Positions 31,540-41,918 of a stretch of 64,000 bases of DNA are shown here, piece after piece. The stretch comes from Alkalibacterium sp034520745. GTDB taxonomy: Bacteria; Bacillota; Bacilli; Lactobacillales; Carnobacteriaceae_A. The translations under genes and the position numbers were made by a program. A model generated the notes under the pieces. That model worked only from the letters and a program-made list of their open reading frames with translations, searched no databases and was not told where the DNA came from. The DNA lies in the NCBI GenBank assembly GCA_034520745.1, contig JAXHNF010000017.1, forward strand, positions 1 through 64,000, in the 5' to 3' direction. The number at the start of each line of letters is the position of its first letter. Within the stretch, counting starts at the first letter, position 1.

Positions 31540-32622
31540 ATGAATACACCAGCCAAATATATCGTAATCAAAAATGAGATCAAAAAAGCGATCGAAAAAG
31601 AAGAATATGCCCTTGGGAGCAAGATACCTTCCGAGGCCGAGTTGAAAACGTCTTATCAGGTGAGTCGCCATACGATACGCCAAGCCATTGCCGAACTTGT
31701 CAATGACGGCTATCTGCTGAAACAGCAAGGATCGGGAACGTTTGTGAGTGATCAGTATAAAACACAGATCAGACCGAACGGGAAAAAGAAAATCGGGGTC
31801 ATTACGACGTATCTGTCGGATTACATTTTTCCTTCGATTATACGCGGTATCGAGGAAGAACTTGCCAAGCACGATTATTCGCTCATGCTTTCCAGTACGC
31901 GGAACAACGTGAACAATGAACGGACAAATCTGGAAAATATGATCGCACAGAATGTCGACGGCTTGATCGTTGAACCCACGAAGAGTAACTTGATGAATCC
32001 GAATCTGAACTATTATCTGAGCTTGTCTGAAAAACATACACCCCTGGTCATGCTGAATGCAGCTTATGACGAACTGGATCTGCCCGTGATTGCTCTGGAC
32101 GACGTTAAAGCGGGGATGGTCGCTACCAATCATCTGATCGAACTGGGTCATACACGTATCGGCATGATCACCAAAGCAGACGACCTGCAGGGAAAGAACC
32201 GTCTGAAGGGTTACATCAAGGCACTGCATCAGGCTCAACTGACATTCAACAGTGATCATATACTGAGGTACGACACGGAAAGCAAACCGTACATCTCCGA
32301 TAAGATGCGTCAGCTTTTGAACTCCGAGGAACCGCCTACTGCCTTTGTTGCCTATAACGATGAGATCGCGGTGACACTCATCAAAGAAATCCATGAAGCC
32401 GGAAAAAGCTGTCCGGACGATTTTTCGATCGTAAGTCATGATAACAGCTTCTACAGCACCTTGCTTCCAACTGTGAAACTGACGTCTGTCAACCATCCGA
32501 AAGAAGAATTGGGTCGGGCAGCGGCTAAATGGATCGTCGATGCGGTAGAGGGTAAGGCTAAAAACAAATCGATCATTTTCGAACCTGAACTTGTTGTTCG
32601 GAATTCGACTAAGCACTTATAG
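31540..32622 (+). CDS. araR: arabinose-responsive transcriptional repressor, GntR-LacI chimera
   Basis: Represses arabinose genes by binding GTACGTAC-centred operators; L-arabinose releases it. Seen: an N-terminal GntR winged helix (about residues 1-70) with SEAELKTSYQVSRHTIRQAI (20 residues) and GYLLKQQGSGTFVSD; then a LacI/GalR-type sensor domain with KKIGVITTYLSDYIFPSIIR (20 residues), NVDGLIVEPTKS, TNHLIELGHTRIGMI, TAFVAYNDEIAV and FSIVSHDNS. This combination is specific to AraR. About 360 residues, intact. ATG 31540 is preferred over ATG 31534 because GTGAGG needs the longer spacing. Its terminator overlaps its stop codon, and araD starts 120 bases later behind its own AraR-controlled promoter. 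Confidence 0.94.
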   Translation: MNTPAKYIVIKNEIKKAIEKEEYALGSKIPSEAELKTSYQVSRHTIRQAIAELVNDGYLLKQQGSGTFVSDQYKTQIRPNGKKKIGVITTYLSDYIFPSIIRGIEEELAKHDYSLMLSSTRNNVNNERTNLENMIAQNVDGLIVEPTKSNLMNPNLNYYLSLSEKHTPLVMLNAAYDELDLPVIALDDVKAGMVATNHLIELGHTRIGMITKADDLQGKNRLKGYIKALHQAQLTFNSDHILRYDTESKPYISDKMRQLLNSEEPPTAFVAYNDEIAVTLIKEIHEAGKSCPDDFSIVSHDNSFYSTLLPTVKLTSVNHPKEELGRAAAKWIVDAVEGKAKNKSIIFEPELVVRNSTKHL

Positions 32623-32638
32623 AAATAAGTGCTTTTTT
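32611..32638 (+). terminator. intrinsic terminator overlapping the araR stop codon
   Basis: AAGCACTTAT pairs with ATAAGTGCTT around AGAA, followed by TTTT. The stem includes the last codons of araR. Confidence 0.9.
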
Positions 32639-32653
32639 GATAGCAAATATAGA

Positions 32654-32682
32654 TTGACATGTACGTACCTTTTAGTTAGAAT
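32654..32682 (+). promoter_or_regulatory. araD promoter
   Basis: TTGACA at 32654-32659, 17-base spacer, TAGAAT at 32677-32682. Confidence 0.88.
32657..32672 (+). promoter_or_regulatory. AraR operator in the araD promoter
   Basis: ACATGTACGTACCTTT, centred on GTACGTAC (32661-32668), fills the spacer next to the -35 box, so bound AraR would exclude RNA polymerase. Confidence 0.8.
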
Positions 32683-32741
32683 AAGGTTAAATGAAAACAG
32701 TTACATAATGATTCTATTATTGATTGCAAGGAGAATGTGAC

Positions 32742-33434
32742 GTGTTAGAAGAATTAAAACAGAAAGTCTATGAAGCCAATATGGCATTACCGAAACACGG
32801 ACTGGTCGTCTTCACCTGGGGCAACGTCAGCGGAGTGGACCGTGAAACAGAACGTGTCGTCATCAAGCCAAGCGGCGTGGATTATGATGAATTATCACCT
32901 GAGAAGTATGGTCGTTGTGGATTTCGACGGGAATGTGGTCGAAGGAGACCTCAAGCCGTCGAGTGATACAGCGACTCATATCGAACTCTACAAGCACTTC
33001 AAAGATATCGGCGGTGTCGTCCATACGCATTCGCCGTGGGCAGTCAGTTTTGCCCAGGCGGGTGTAGATATCCCGGCAGCGGGAACGACCCATGCAGATT
33101 ATTTTTACGGGGATATCCCGGTGACGCGGGCGATGAAACATTCTGAAATCGAAACGGATTATGAAAAACAGACCGGTTCAGTGATCATCGAGACGTTCAA
33201 AGACCGGACCATCGATCCCAATCAGATACCCGGTGTTTTAGTCAACGACCACGGACCCTTCACTTGGGGACAGATCCTGCCAACGCCGTTCACAATTCGG
33301 TTGTTCTGGAACAGGTGGCGCAGATGACCTACCACGGCATGCAGCTGAAAAGTGAGTCTGTGCGCATGGATCAGAACCTTTTGGACAAACATTATTTAAG
33401 GAAACACGGCAAGAACGCTTATTACGGCCAATAA
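32742..33434 (+). CDS. araD: L-ribulose-5-phosphate 4-epimerase, frameshifted
   Basis: Interconverts L-ribulose 5-phosphate and D-xylulose 5-phosphate, the last step of arabinose use and the point where it meets the xylose pathway. Seen: GTG start with AAGGAG 8 bases upstream; EELKQKVYEANMALPKHGLV (20 residues), FTWGNVSGVD, VIKPSGVDYDELSPE, GVVHTHSPWAVSFAQAG with the zinc-binding His pair, GTTHADYFYG, and VLVNDHGPFTWG. Total 230 residues, normal. Frame changes near 32908 and 33275 compensate. First gene of araD-araA-araB, a variant of the more usual ABD order. Confidence 0.93.
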
Positions 33435-33460
33435 AAATTATAAGATTAGGAAGTGACTAT

Positions 33461-34886
33461 ATGTTGACCAGTCAAAAAAGAGAATTCTGGTTCGTTGTTG
33501 GGAGCCAGCATTTATACGGACCGGAAGCACTAAATGAAGTAAAAGCTCATGCAGAAGAAATCGTCGAGTCATTGAATAAGGAAGGAAACTTTTCTTTCCC
33601 GATAAAATTTAAAGCGCTCGTCACGACAGCTGATGAAATCAAAACGGTCATGAAAGACGTGAACTACCAGGATGAAGTAGCCGGTGTGATCACGTGGATG
33701 CACACGTTCTCTCCAGCTAAAATGTGGATACCCGGAACAAAACTTCTGCAGAAACCACTCCTGCATCTGTCAACGCAGTTCAATAAAGAGATCCCATGGA
33801 AGACCATCGATATGGACTTCATGAACCTGAATCAGAGTGCGCATGGGGACAGAGAATACGGCTTCATCAATGCGCCGTCTGAACATCAAAAACAAAGTGG
33901 TCGTCGGTCACTATCAGGATGAAGACGTGCATAAAGAAATGAACAACTGGATGATTTCTGCCGTCGGTTATGCCGAGTCACAGAACATCAAAGTCGCCCG
34001 TTTCGGCGACAACATGCGTAATGTGGCAGTCACTGAAGGCGATAAAGTGGAAGCAGCGATCCAGTTCGGCTGGACCGTCGATTACTTCGGTATCGGTGAT
34101 TTAGTTGCAGAAATGGATAAAGTGTCTGATAAAGATATTCAGTCCACTTACGATGAATGTGAGAAACTGTATGACATGACACCTGGAGACAATGAGAAAG
34201 ACTTTTATGAAGACCATGTCAAAGAACAGATCAAGATCGAGATCGGTCTGCGCCGCTTCCTGGAAGAGGGCGGTTATACAGCCTTTACGACAAATTTTGA
34301 AGACCTGCACGGCATGAAACAGCTGCCCGGGATGGCTGTTCAGCGTCTGAACGCCGAAGGCTACGGCTTTGCCGGCGAAGGTGACTGGAAAACAGCGGCT
34401 CTGGACCGTTTAGTCAAAGTCATGGCCAACAATGAATCGACCGGCTTTATGGAAGACTACACCTACAACATGACTAAAGGCAACGAGTATATCGTTCAGT
34501 CCCACATGCTTGAAGTGGATCCGACCTTTGCGGAAACGAAACCACGTGTTGTCGTCAACCCACTCGGCATCGGCGGCAAGGAAGATCCTGCGCGTCTGGT
34601 CTTTGACGGCAAGGCAGGGGAAGGCTTCACAATCTCCATGCTGGATTTGGGTACACATTACCGACTGATGGTGAATGCCTTTGAAGCGGTGACACCTGAA
34701 GAAGACGCCCCTAACCTGCCGGTAGCCCGTGTGATCTGGAAACCGAAACCTGACTTCAAGACAAGCATCAAGAAATGGATCGAAGCAGGCGGCGGCCACC
34801 ATACCGTTGCGACCTTGGCACTGGACCCGGAAGTGATCCTGGACTGGGCACAAATGGTCGATCTGGAAACCGTCGTCATCGATTGA
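33461..34886 (+). CDS. araA: L-arabinose isomerase, one frameshift
   Basis: Converts L-arabinose to L-ribulose using Mn2+. Seen: REFWFVVGSQHLYGPEAL, ITWMHTFSPAKMWI, LNQSAHGDREYGFI, then after one inserted C at about 33870 VVVGHYQDEDVHKEMNNWM (19 residues), ARFGDNMRNVAVTEGDKVEA (20 residues), FTTNFEDLHGMKQLPGMAVQ (20 residues), EGYGFAGEGDWKTAAL, and EAGGGHHTVATLAL near the C-terminus. Together about 474 residues, the family length. Start ATG 33461 with TAGGAAG. It lies 26 bases after araD, in the same transcript. Confidence 0.96.
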
Positions 34887-34963
34887 GATTAAGAATTAAG
34901 AGGTGCTCTTTTGAGTGCCTCTCATTTCTAACACTACATATCTATAATACAAAGGATGAGAGT

Positions 34964-36565
34964 ATGACAAATATGAAAAGTATACAAGGGAAAAAAGTTT
35001 TAGGCATCGAGTTCGGCTCGACACGATATCAAAGCCGTCCTGATCGATGACCGCTTCGAACCTCTAGCCAGCGGAGCCCATGAATGGGAGAATCAGCTGA
35101 TCGATGGGTTCTGGACTTACGGCATGGATGACGTCTGGTCCGGGCTTCAGGCAGCTTATAAAGAATTGGCTGATACTTATAAAGAGACTTACGGTGAACC
35201 GTTGACTCAGATCGATGCGATCGGTTTTTCAGGCATGATGCACGGCTATCTGGCTTTTGATAAAAACGATAATTTATTAGTACCATTCAGGACGTGGCGC
35301 AATACCACAACTGAAGAAGCGGCCAGTCAGCTGACTGAACTGCTGTCTTTCAATATTCCTCAGCGCTGGAGCATCTCGCATTTATACCAGGCCATGCTGA
35401 ACAAGGAAGATCATGTGAAAGACATCGATTTTGTGACGACACTTGCCGGTTATGTACACTGGAAACTGACGGGTGAAAAAGTACTGGGTGTCGGCGAAGC
35501 GTCCGGCATGTTCCCGATCGACAGCAAGACAGGTCAGTTCGATCAGGACATGGTTAAACGCTTTGAAGAAAAAACGTCTGCTTATGACAAGGACTGGAAA
35601 CTGCTGGATGTCTTTCCTAAAGTCCTTTCAGCCGGTGAGTCTGCCGGTCAGCTGACTGAAGAAGGGGCGAAGTTGCTCGATCCTTCAGAAACGTTAAAAG
35701 CGGACAGTGTTCTGTGTCCTCCTGAAGGCGACGCCGGAACGGGCATGACAGCGACCAATGCTGTAGCTGAACGGACAGGCAACGTTTCTGCCGGAACATC
35801 TGTATTTTCCATGATCGTTCTGGAAGAAGCGCTGGAACGATTACTATACCGGAATCGATATGGTCACGACCCCAACGGGCAAACCGACAGCGATGGTCCA
35901 CTGCAACAACTTCACTACAGACATCAATGCCTGGGCCAAGCTGTTCAAAGAACTTGTCGATTCACTAGGTTTAGAGGTCTCTTCTGAAAAACTCTTCACG
36001 ACTTTATTCAATAAAGCGATGGAAGCAGACGATGACAACGGTCAGCTGATGAGCGTCAATTACTACTCCGGCGAGCCGATCACTGGTCTGGAAGAAGGCC
36101 GTCCTCTGTTCATGCAGATGCCTGACAGCAACTTGAACCTGGCGAACTTCATGCGGACACATATCTATTCTGCTCTGGCTACACTGAAAATCGGTATGGA
36201 TATCCTGACAAAACAGGAAAAACGCTCCAGTCGACCAGCTCTCTGGGTCACGGCGGTTTTCTTGCGAGACGAAGGACGTCGGACAGCAGCTCACGGACAG
36301 ACGCTCTCGGACGTCTCCGTTTCGGTCATGGACAGCGCTGGCGAAGGCGGACGTTCTCGGGGAATGGCGCTTTTGGCTTCTTATTTAGTCAATAAAGATG
36401 CCGGGTGAAACTTTGGAAGACTACTTGTCTGACAAAGTATTCAGCATTCAGGAAGCTGTTTCTCTGGATCCAACAGCTAAAGGGAAAGAGACTTTTGAAG
36501 CCTTCATGAAACGCTACGAAGATATGCTGGTCGTTGAAAAACTGGCCGTCAAGCAGATGAAGTAA
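34964..36565 (+). CDS. araB: L-ribulokinase, frameshifted
   Basis: ATP-dependent phosphorylation of L-ribulose to L-ribulose 5-phosphate. Seen: GKKVLGIEFGSTRIKAVLID (reconstructed over a frame change at about 35022), IGFSGMMHGYLAFD, FRTWRNTTTEEAA, RWSISHLYQAML, CPPEGDAGTGMTATNAVAER (20 residues), GNVSAGTSVFSMIVLE, then after 35830 MVTTPTGKPTAMVHCNN and MPDSNLNLANFMRTHIYSAL (20 residues). The C-terminus EAFMKRYEDMLVVEKLAVKQ (20 residues) is in the frame ending TAA 36563-36565. Frame changes also occur near 36230-36290 and 36350-36400. Span 533 codons, normal for this FGGY subgroup. Confidence 0.92.
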
Positions 36566-36593
36566 GGCACATGAAGTAGAGGAGGTGGAAACC

Positions 36594-36818
36594 TTGCAGA
36601 ACGATCCCATGCAAAGCAGTACGCGTCCCATTGCAACGAATGTTCCAGAATCTAAAGTAAAAGAGCCGCGCGACAATGATTAAGATCTAGGCTTGCCAAA
36701 AAAAGACGATGAAGAGATCACAGAAGATGAGAGCAGACCAGAAGACTATGAAAAATTTGATTTAGATAAAGTCGATGATCTGGAAAAGTCTAAAAAACAA
36801 GCAAAAGATAAAGACTAA
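36594..36818 (+). CDS. small acidic, low-complexity protein; one in-frame stop in this sequence
   Basis: Function unknown; likely homologous in its C-terminus to the 68-residue protein at 16178-16384. Seen: AGGAGGTGG precedes TTG 36594; the frame runs 29 codons, meets TAA at 36681-36683, then stays open for 44 more codons to TAA 36816. It has an acidic middle and ends with FDLDKVDDLEKSKKQAKDKD (20 residues). The downstream half is too long and too similar in composition to be chance, so the TAA is either an error or a real inactivating change. It directly follows araB (28 bases), probably in the same transcript, and is followed by a hairpin terminator. Confidence 0.55.
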
Positions 36819-36823
36819 TTAAA

Positions 36824-36886
36824 GAAAGAGATGCGGACGATTGAGGATAAGAAAAACTCATTTCATTCTGCATCTCTTCTTTTTGC
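36824..36886 (+). terminator. probable terminator of the araDAB unit
   Basis: AAGAGATGC pairs with GCATCTCTT around a long loop, followed by CTTTTTG. It lies just upstream of the GH127 start. Confidence 0.65.
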
Positions 36887-36900
36887 GAAGGGGAGCAGTG

Positions 36901-38860
36901 ATGAACACAACGATCAACGATGCATTCTGGCAAAGATATATCAACCTTATTCGAACAGAGATGATCCCTTATCAGTGGGATGTGCTGCACGATCAGGCAG
37001 GAATCTCGATAGACAAGGAAAGAGATGATGAAGGGATTCCTTCAGAAAAAAGCAATGCCATTGAGAATCTGAAAATCGCAGCGGGACGGTCCGAGGGCAG
37101 TCATTATGGCTGGCTGTTTCAGGACTCGGACGTTTACAAATGGCTTGAATCCGCTGCGAATACATTCGCGATCAAACCGGACGATGATCCGAAGAGATGA
37201 TGGATGAAGTGGTTTCACTGATCGAAGAGGCTCAAGACGACGACGGCTACATCAGTACGTTTTATCAGATCGAGGCGCCGGAACTTAAATTCAGACGCCT
37301 ATTTGAAAGTCACGAACTCTACTGCATGGGACACTTGATCGAAGCGGCCGCTGCTCACTATAAAGCAACAGGAGATGAACGCCTGATCGATGTTGCCAAA
37401 AGATCACGTGTATCCAGGCGGCTTTTGGCTCAGAAGAAGGAAAGATCAGCGGCGCGGACAACATCGGGAATCAAACTTGGCCTGGTCAAATTATATGAAG
37501 TCACCCATAACAAAGCATACTTGGAATTAAGCGAATGGTTCCTTGAAATTCGAGGTGAAGATCCCGATTTTTACCAGAAACAGCTGGATGAAAACAAAAA
37601 GCTGGGTATCAAGCATGAGAAAGGGTGGGGAATCGACCCTGTCTATCTTCAGGCCCACAAACCGGTACTTGATCAGGACGAAGCAGTAGGCCATGCGGTA
37701 CGGCTGAGTTTATATGGCAGCGGCGATGGCGGAAGTTGCGCACTTCAACGAAAATGGAAAGCTACTTGCATCAGCCAACCGATATCTGGAACAACGTTGT
37801 CAAAAAGCGTCTGTACATCACGGGCGGCATCGGATCCACGGTTCACGGCGAAGCCTTCACCTTTGATTATGATCTGCCTAATGACACGATGTACTGCGAA
37901 ACCTGCGCGTCGATTGGCTTGATGTATTTTGCCCGAGCCATGATGAAAAACAAGGTCGATGTCGAATACGCGGATGTGATGGAACGCGCTCTATACAACA
38001 CGGTCATCAGCGGGATGGCGCTGGACGGCAAGCACTTTTTCTACGTCAATCCTCTGGAAGTGGATCCAAAAGCCAGCAGGAAAGACCCGGGTAAAAGTCA
38101 CGTGAAACCGACACGGCCGTCCTGGTTCGGCTGTGCCTGCTGTCCGCCTAACCTGGCCCGAACGATCACTTCACTGGACCGGTTTATTGCTTCACATTCT
38201 AAAAACGCACTTGTTCGTCCATCTTCTTACTTGGATATGGAAGGGACATATGAATTAGAAAATCAGACTGTTCAGCTAGAACAGTCGACTCATATGCCTT
38301 ATGAAGGAAAAAGTGGAACTGTCTGTATCACATGTTGAAAAACCGTTCACACTGCAGCTGAGAAAACCGGGCTGGTCCGGTGAGATGAAAATATCAGCGG
38401 ATAACAGTGACGTGACTACAGAAGAAACAAACGGCTATATCACGCTTTCAAGCGTGTGCACATCGGATACGACCTTTTTGATCGAGATCGGCGATGCCTG
38501 TTTCGGAACGGTCGGCGCATCCCTCTACGTCAAGGAAGACAAGGGAAAAGTGGCTGTACAGAAGAGGCCCGTTTGTTATACTGTATCGAAGAAAAAGACA
38601 ATGGCAGGGACCTGCACCTGTTTGATCTGATGGATGTTCCCAAGCCAAAGTCTTTCAAGGATCCGGTGCTTGGTGAAATTACTGCACTTGAAGGAAAGAG
38701 CGGAAAAGCGTGTGATAGGCGAAGAGTGGTCAGGACAGTTGTATATGGCAAACGATGCCGGTCAAAGAGACTGAGCAGGACATCACTGACGTTCATCCCG
38801 TATCATTTATGGGCGAACCGGTCTGCCGGTGAAATGCGCGTCTGGATAGACAGAAAGTAG
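36901..38860 (+). CDS. GH127 beta-L-arabinofuranosidase, frameshifted
   Basis: Predicted to release L-arabinose from beta-L-arabinofuranosyl linkages. Seen: WQRYINLIRTEMIPYQWDVL (20 residues), GLFQDSDVYKWLESAA-like stretch at 37110-37160, EEAQDDDGYISTFYQIEAPE (20 residues), SHELYCMGHLIEAAAAHY, LYITGGIGS, MYCETCASIGLMYFARAM with the conserved Glu and zinc Cys, and FGCACCPPNLARTI with the Cys pair, one of which is the nucleophile in the characterised GH127 enzyme. A C-terminal beta-domain follows. Span 653 codons, normal. Frame changes near 37190, 37405-37450, 37725, 38310, 38560 and 38700. ATG 36901 with GGGGAG. No signal peptide. The GH27 gene follows after 9 bases. Confidence 0.9.
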
Positions 38861-38869
38861 GCGGATAGT

Positions 38870-40158
38870 ATGTATGAGTTTAAACAGTGGGCAAAAACCC
38901 CACCCAAAGGCTGGAACAGCTGGGACAGTTACGGGGCTTCGGTCACCGAGAAAGAAGTTAGACAGAACGCGGACTATATGGCAAAACATCTGAAAGGTTT
39001 CGGCTGGGATCTTTGTGGTTGTCGATATTCGAGTGGTATGAACCGACTAGCTGATCCCAGTCGTTATCACGCCCTATGCAGATCTTGAAATGGATGAGTA
39101 TTCACGGCTGCGGCCGGCGGCAAACCGCTTTCCTTCTTCAAAAGACGGTGCGAGTTTCAAGCCGCTGGGTGATTACATTCATTCTCTGGGACTGAAATTC
39201 GGCATCCATATCATGCGCGGGATCCCGAGACAGGCCGTGCATCAAGAATACGAAAATCAAAGGCACCGATCTAAGGGCCAGGGATATCGCTCGGACTAAT
39301 TCCATTTGTCCCTGGAACACGGATATGTACGGGATGGATACCGGTAAGCCGGGAGCGAAGGCATATGCCAGTCCCTGATCGACCTTTACAGTGACTGGGG
39401 CGTCGACTTCATCAAAGTGGATGACATTGCGATCAAAACTTTACGGAGCTCATCTGAATGAGATCTCGCTACTGCGGGAAGTGATCGACGAATGGGGACG
39501 CGACATCGCATCTGAGTCTGTCTCCGGGTCCAGCGTCGCTTGAGCACGGGGCTTTCCTGCAGAAGCATGCCAACATGTGGCGGCTGACGGATGATTACTG
39601 GGACAGCTGGAACCAGCTCCGTGATATGTTCGACCGCTGTCAGAAATGGGCACCCTTTGTTGAAGAAGGGACCTGGCCGGACTGTGACATGCTGCCTTTA
39701 GGTCATCTCGGCATCCGGTCCGTTGACGGCGGGGGCAGCGACCGTATGACCCGCTTTACGCAAGACGAACAGAAAACGATGATGACGCTGTGGTCGCTTT
39801 TCCGTTCACCCCTTCTCTTTGGCGGAGAACTGACTGATCTGGATGAATGGACGCGCGATCTGCTCCAGAGCGAGGATCTCGTCGCTATCCATGCGAACGG
39901 GAAACGGCCGGGTGAAGTCTACCGGGATGGACAGTTTATCGTCTGGAAAACACAGACGGACAAGCACGAGTGGCTGGCCGTATTCAACGTCTCTGACGAG
40001 GACCGGACATTCCGAGTAAATCTTAAAGCGTTCCTGGAAAACACGACCCATCAGGGAAATCTTAAAGCTGTTTTGATCCAGAAGCTCCCGAGCACTCACA
40101 AAACAGTGAGACGGTAGCCGCACACGGTGTGTCGTTATTAAAATTTGAAATCATATAA
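38870..40158 (+). CDS. GH27 alpha-galactosidase / beta-L-arabinopyranosidase-like, frameshifted
   Basis: Retaining glycosidase of clan GH-D. Seen: TPPKGWNSWDSYGASVTEKE (20 residues; the GWNSW hallmark), LGLKFGIHIMRGIPRQAV, YSDWGVDFIKVDDIA with the nucleophile Asp in KVDD, then MLPLGHLGIRSVDGG and a C-terminal beta-domain ending EHSQNSETVAAHGVSLL. GH27 contains both alpha-galactosidases and beta-L-arabinopyranosidases; the neighbours (GH127, araDAB) make an arabinose- or galactose-removing role plausible, but the sequence does not decide. Frame changes near 39015-39060, 39250, 39360, 39440, 39535 and 40090. Start ATG 38870 overlaps the leader just after GH127, with GTAGGCGG as a poor ribosome site, suggesting translational coupling. 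Confidence 0.82.
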
Positions 40159-40172
40159 AAGGAGACTGAAAC

Positions 40173-41722
40173 ATGCCTACATTTACAAATCCTATACTTA
40201 AAGGTTTTTCACCTGACCCGTCCGTCTGTGCGGTCGGCGACGATTACTATCTCGTCACATCGACATTCAATTATTTTCCTGGCGTGCCGATCTATCACAG
40301 CAAGGATCTGATCAACTGGAAACAGATCGGGAACATCTTCGACAGGAAAGAGCAGCTGCCGCTGGAAAATGCGGGTCACTCGCGCCGGGATTTTCGCCCC
40401 TTCGGATCCGTTACCATGACGGAACATTCTACATGATCACGACCAACGTGGATCATGGTGGCAATTTTCTGGTCACGGCAAAAGATCCGGCGGGGCCGTG
40501 GTCTGATCCGTACTGGCTGAACGATGCACCGGGGATCGATCCGAGTCTGTTTTTCGATGATAACGGCAAGTGCTACTACATCGGCACACGTCCGAATCCA
40601 AAAGGGCCGAACTTCCCAACGGCGACTGGGAAGTCTGGCTGCAGGAACTGGATTCTGGAGACGATGGAACTGATCGGTTTGAGTACTCGGATCTGGGCCG
40701 GTGCGATGTTGAAGGATGCGGTCTGGCCTCGAGGGTCCGCATCTTTACAAGAAAGACGGTTTTTACTATGTCATGATCGCAGAAGGCGGCACCGGGTTCG
40801 ATCGTTCCATCACGGTCGCACGCCAGCGAATCGATTGAAGGCCCTTATGAAGGCAACAAGAACAACCCGGTTTTAACTCACCGGCACCTCGGGAAGAGTT
40901 TTCCCGGTCCATAACGTCGGTCACGGTGATCTGGTCGAAACACCAGACGGGCAGTGGTTCCTGACGTGTCTAGCCAGCCGCATGTTTGACGGTTACAGCA
41001 ATTTGGGTCGCGAAACCTTCCTGGCGAAAGTGGTCTGGGAAGACGGCTGGCCGGTCATGAACCCGGGAGAAGGCCGCTTGCTTGAAACCCTGGAGCATTC
41101 GCTGCCGCTCGTTCCCGTAAATCAGCAGGATCATTCACGATTTATCGAAGAGGACCAGTCCTGCTTTCGTGTATCTGAGAAATCCTGACATGGAAAAATA
41201 TGATCGGGATGGCAGAGATGGCTGGCTGAGACTGCACGCAGCACCGGTGACGATCCGGGACCTGGCTTCACCGACTTCTGGGGCTAAGAGGCGGCGGCGA
41301 ATCAAATTATCGTTAACCACTCACTTGGACGCGTCCTTAAGAGACAGTGCCGCCGAAGCAGGACTGGCGGTCAACAGGACGACCGGTATGCCGTCCGACT
41401 GGTCCTCATGGCGAGTGGAGAGAACTACACTGTTAAAATGATCACGCTGATCAACAAGTGGAAGAAGTCATCGGGGAAATAGACGGCTTGCGTTCTAAGG
41501 TGGAGTTGTCACTTACCGGCAAAGGACAGGAACTAAAAGCCACAGTAGAAGATCTCGACAGCTCCAGCGTTTCCGTTGTGGCTGAAGCTATCGATACGAT
41601 CTTACCTGAGTACAGAAGTCGCCGGCGGTTTCGTCGGCTGCACGATGGGCCTCTACGTCACTTCGGGAACTGAATCCGACTATGCTGACTTCAAATGGCT
41701 AAGGCACCAAATAAACAAGTAA
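40173..41722 (+). CDS. GH43 beta-xylosidase (XynB type), frameshifted
   Basis: Removes xylose (or arabinose) from non-reducing ends. Seen: NPILKGFSPDPSVCAVGDDY (20 residues; base Asp), TSTFNYFPGVPIYHSKDLIN (20 residues), DAPGIDPSLFFDDNGKCYYI (20 residues; pKa-modulating Asp), then GPHLYKKDGFYYVMIAEGGT across a frame change (acid Glu in EGPH), VGHGDLVETPDGQWFLTCLA (20 residues). The C-terminal 200 residues form the sandwich of XynB-type enzymes, ending DFKWLRHQINK at TAA 41722. Start ATG 40173 with AAGGAG. Frame changes near 40385, 40620, 40660, 40730, 40820, 40890, 41160, 41275 and 41620. Different subgroup from 4251/27495. Last gene of the arabinoxylan island. Confidence 0.86.
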
Positions 41723-41733
41723 CTGAATGAGTG

Positions 41734-41777
41734 AAACCCGGCCGCCTCTGGAGAACTTGAGAGGTGGCCGGGTTTCT
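41734..41777 (+). terminator. intrinsic terminator closing the arabinoxylan island
   Basis: AAACCCGGCCGCCTCT pairs with AGAGGTGGCCGGGTTT (one G-T) around a 10-base loop, with a short T-rich tail. Confidence 0.8.
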
Positions 41778-41800
41778 CATTAATAATGATTCGAGAGGAC

Positions 41801-41820
41801 CATACTCGCTCGCGAGTATG
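41801..41820. repeat. 20-bp inverted repeat
   Basis: CATACTCG and CGAGTATG flank CTCG. It lies between the terminator and the tandem hairpin array; no function recognised. Confidence 0.5.
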
Positions 41821-41918
41821 ACCCATATTATGAGAGCACGTGCAGACTCGTCGGAAAAAATAAATTGAGCTGGTCATCCTGGAAAGGAAATGGCTGGCTC
41901 GACAGAAATCGAAAGCGT

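Noticed and set aside
31522..32616. Long open frame (364 codons) on the minus strand opposite araR
   Set aside because: It mirrors araR almost exactly, has no family resemblance and no ribosome site; it is a by-product of codon bias in the opposite gene.
34900..34935. Terminator between araA and araB
   Set aside because: GAGG and CCTC arms flank mismatched centres and there is no T-run; araA and araB are more likely co-transcribed.
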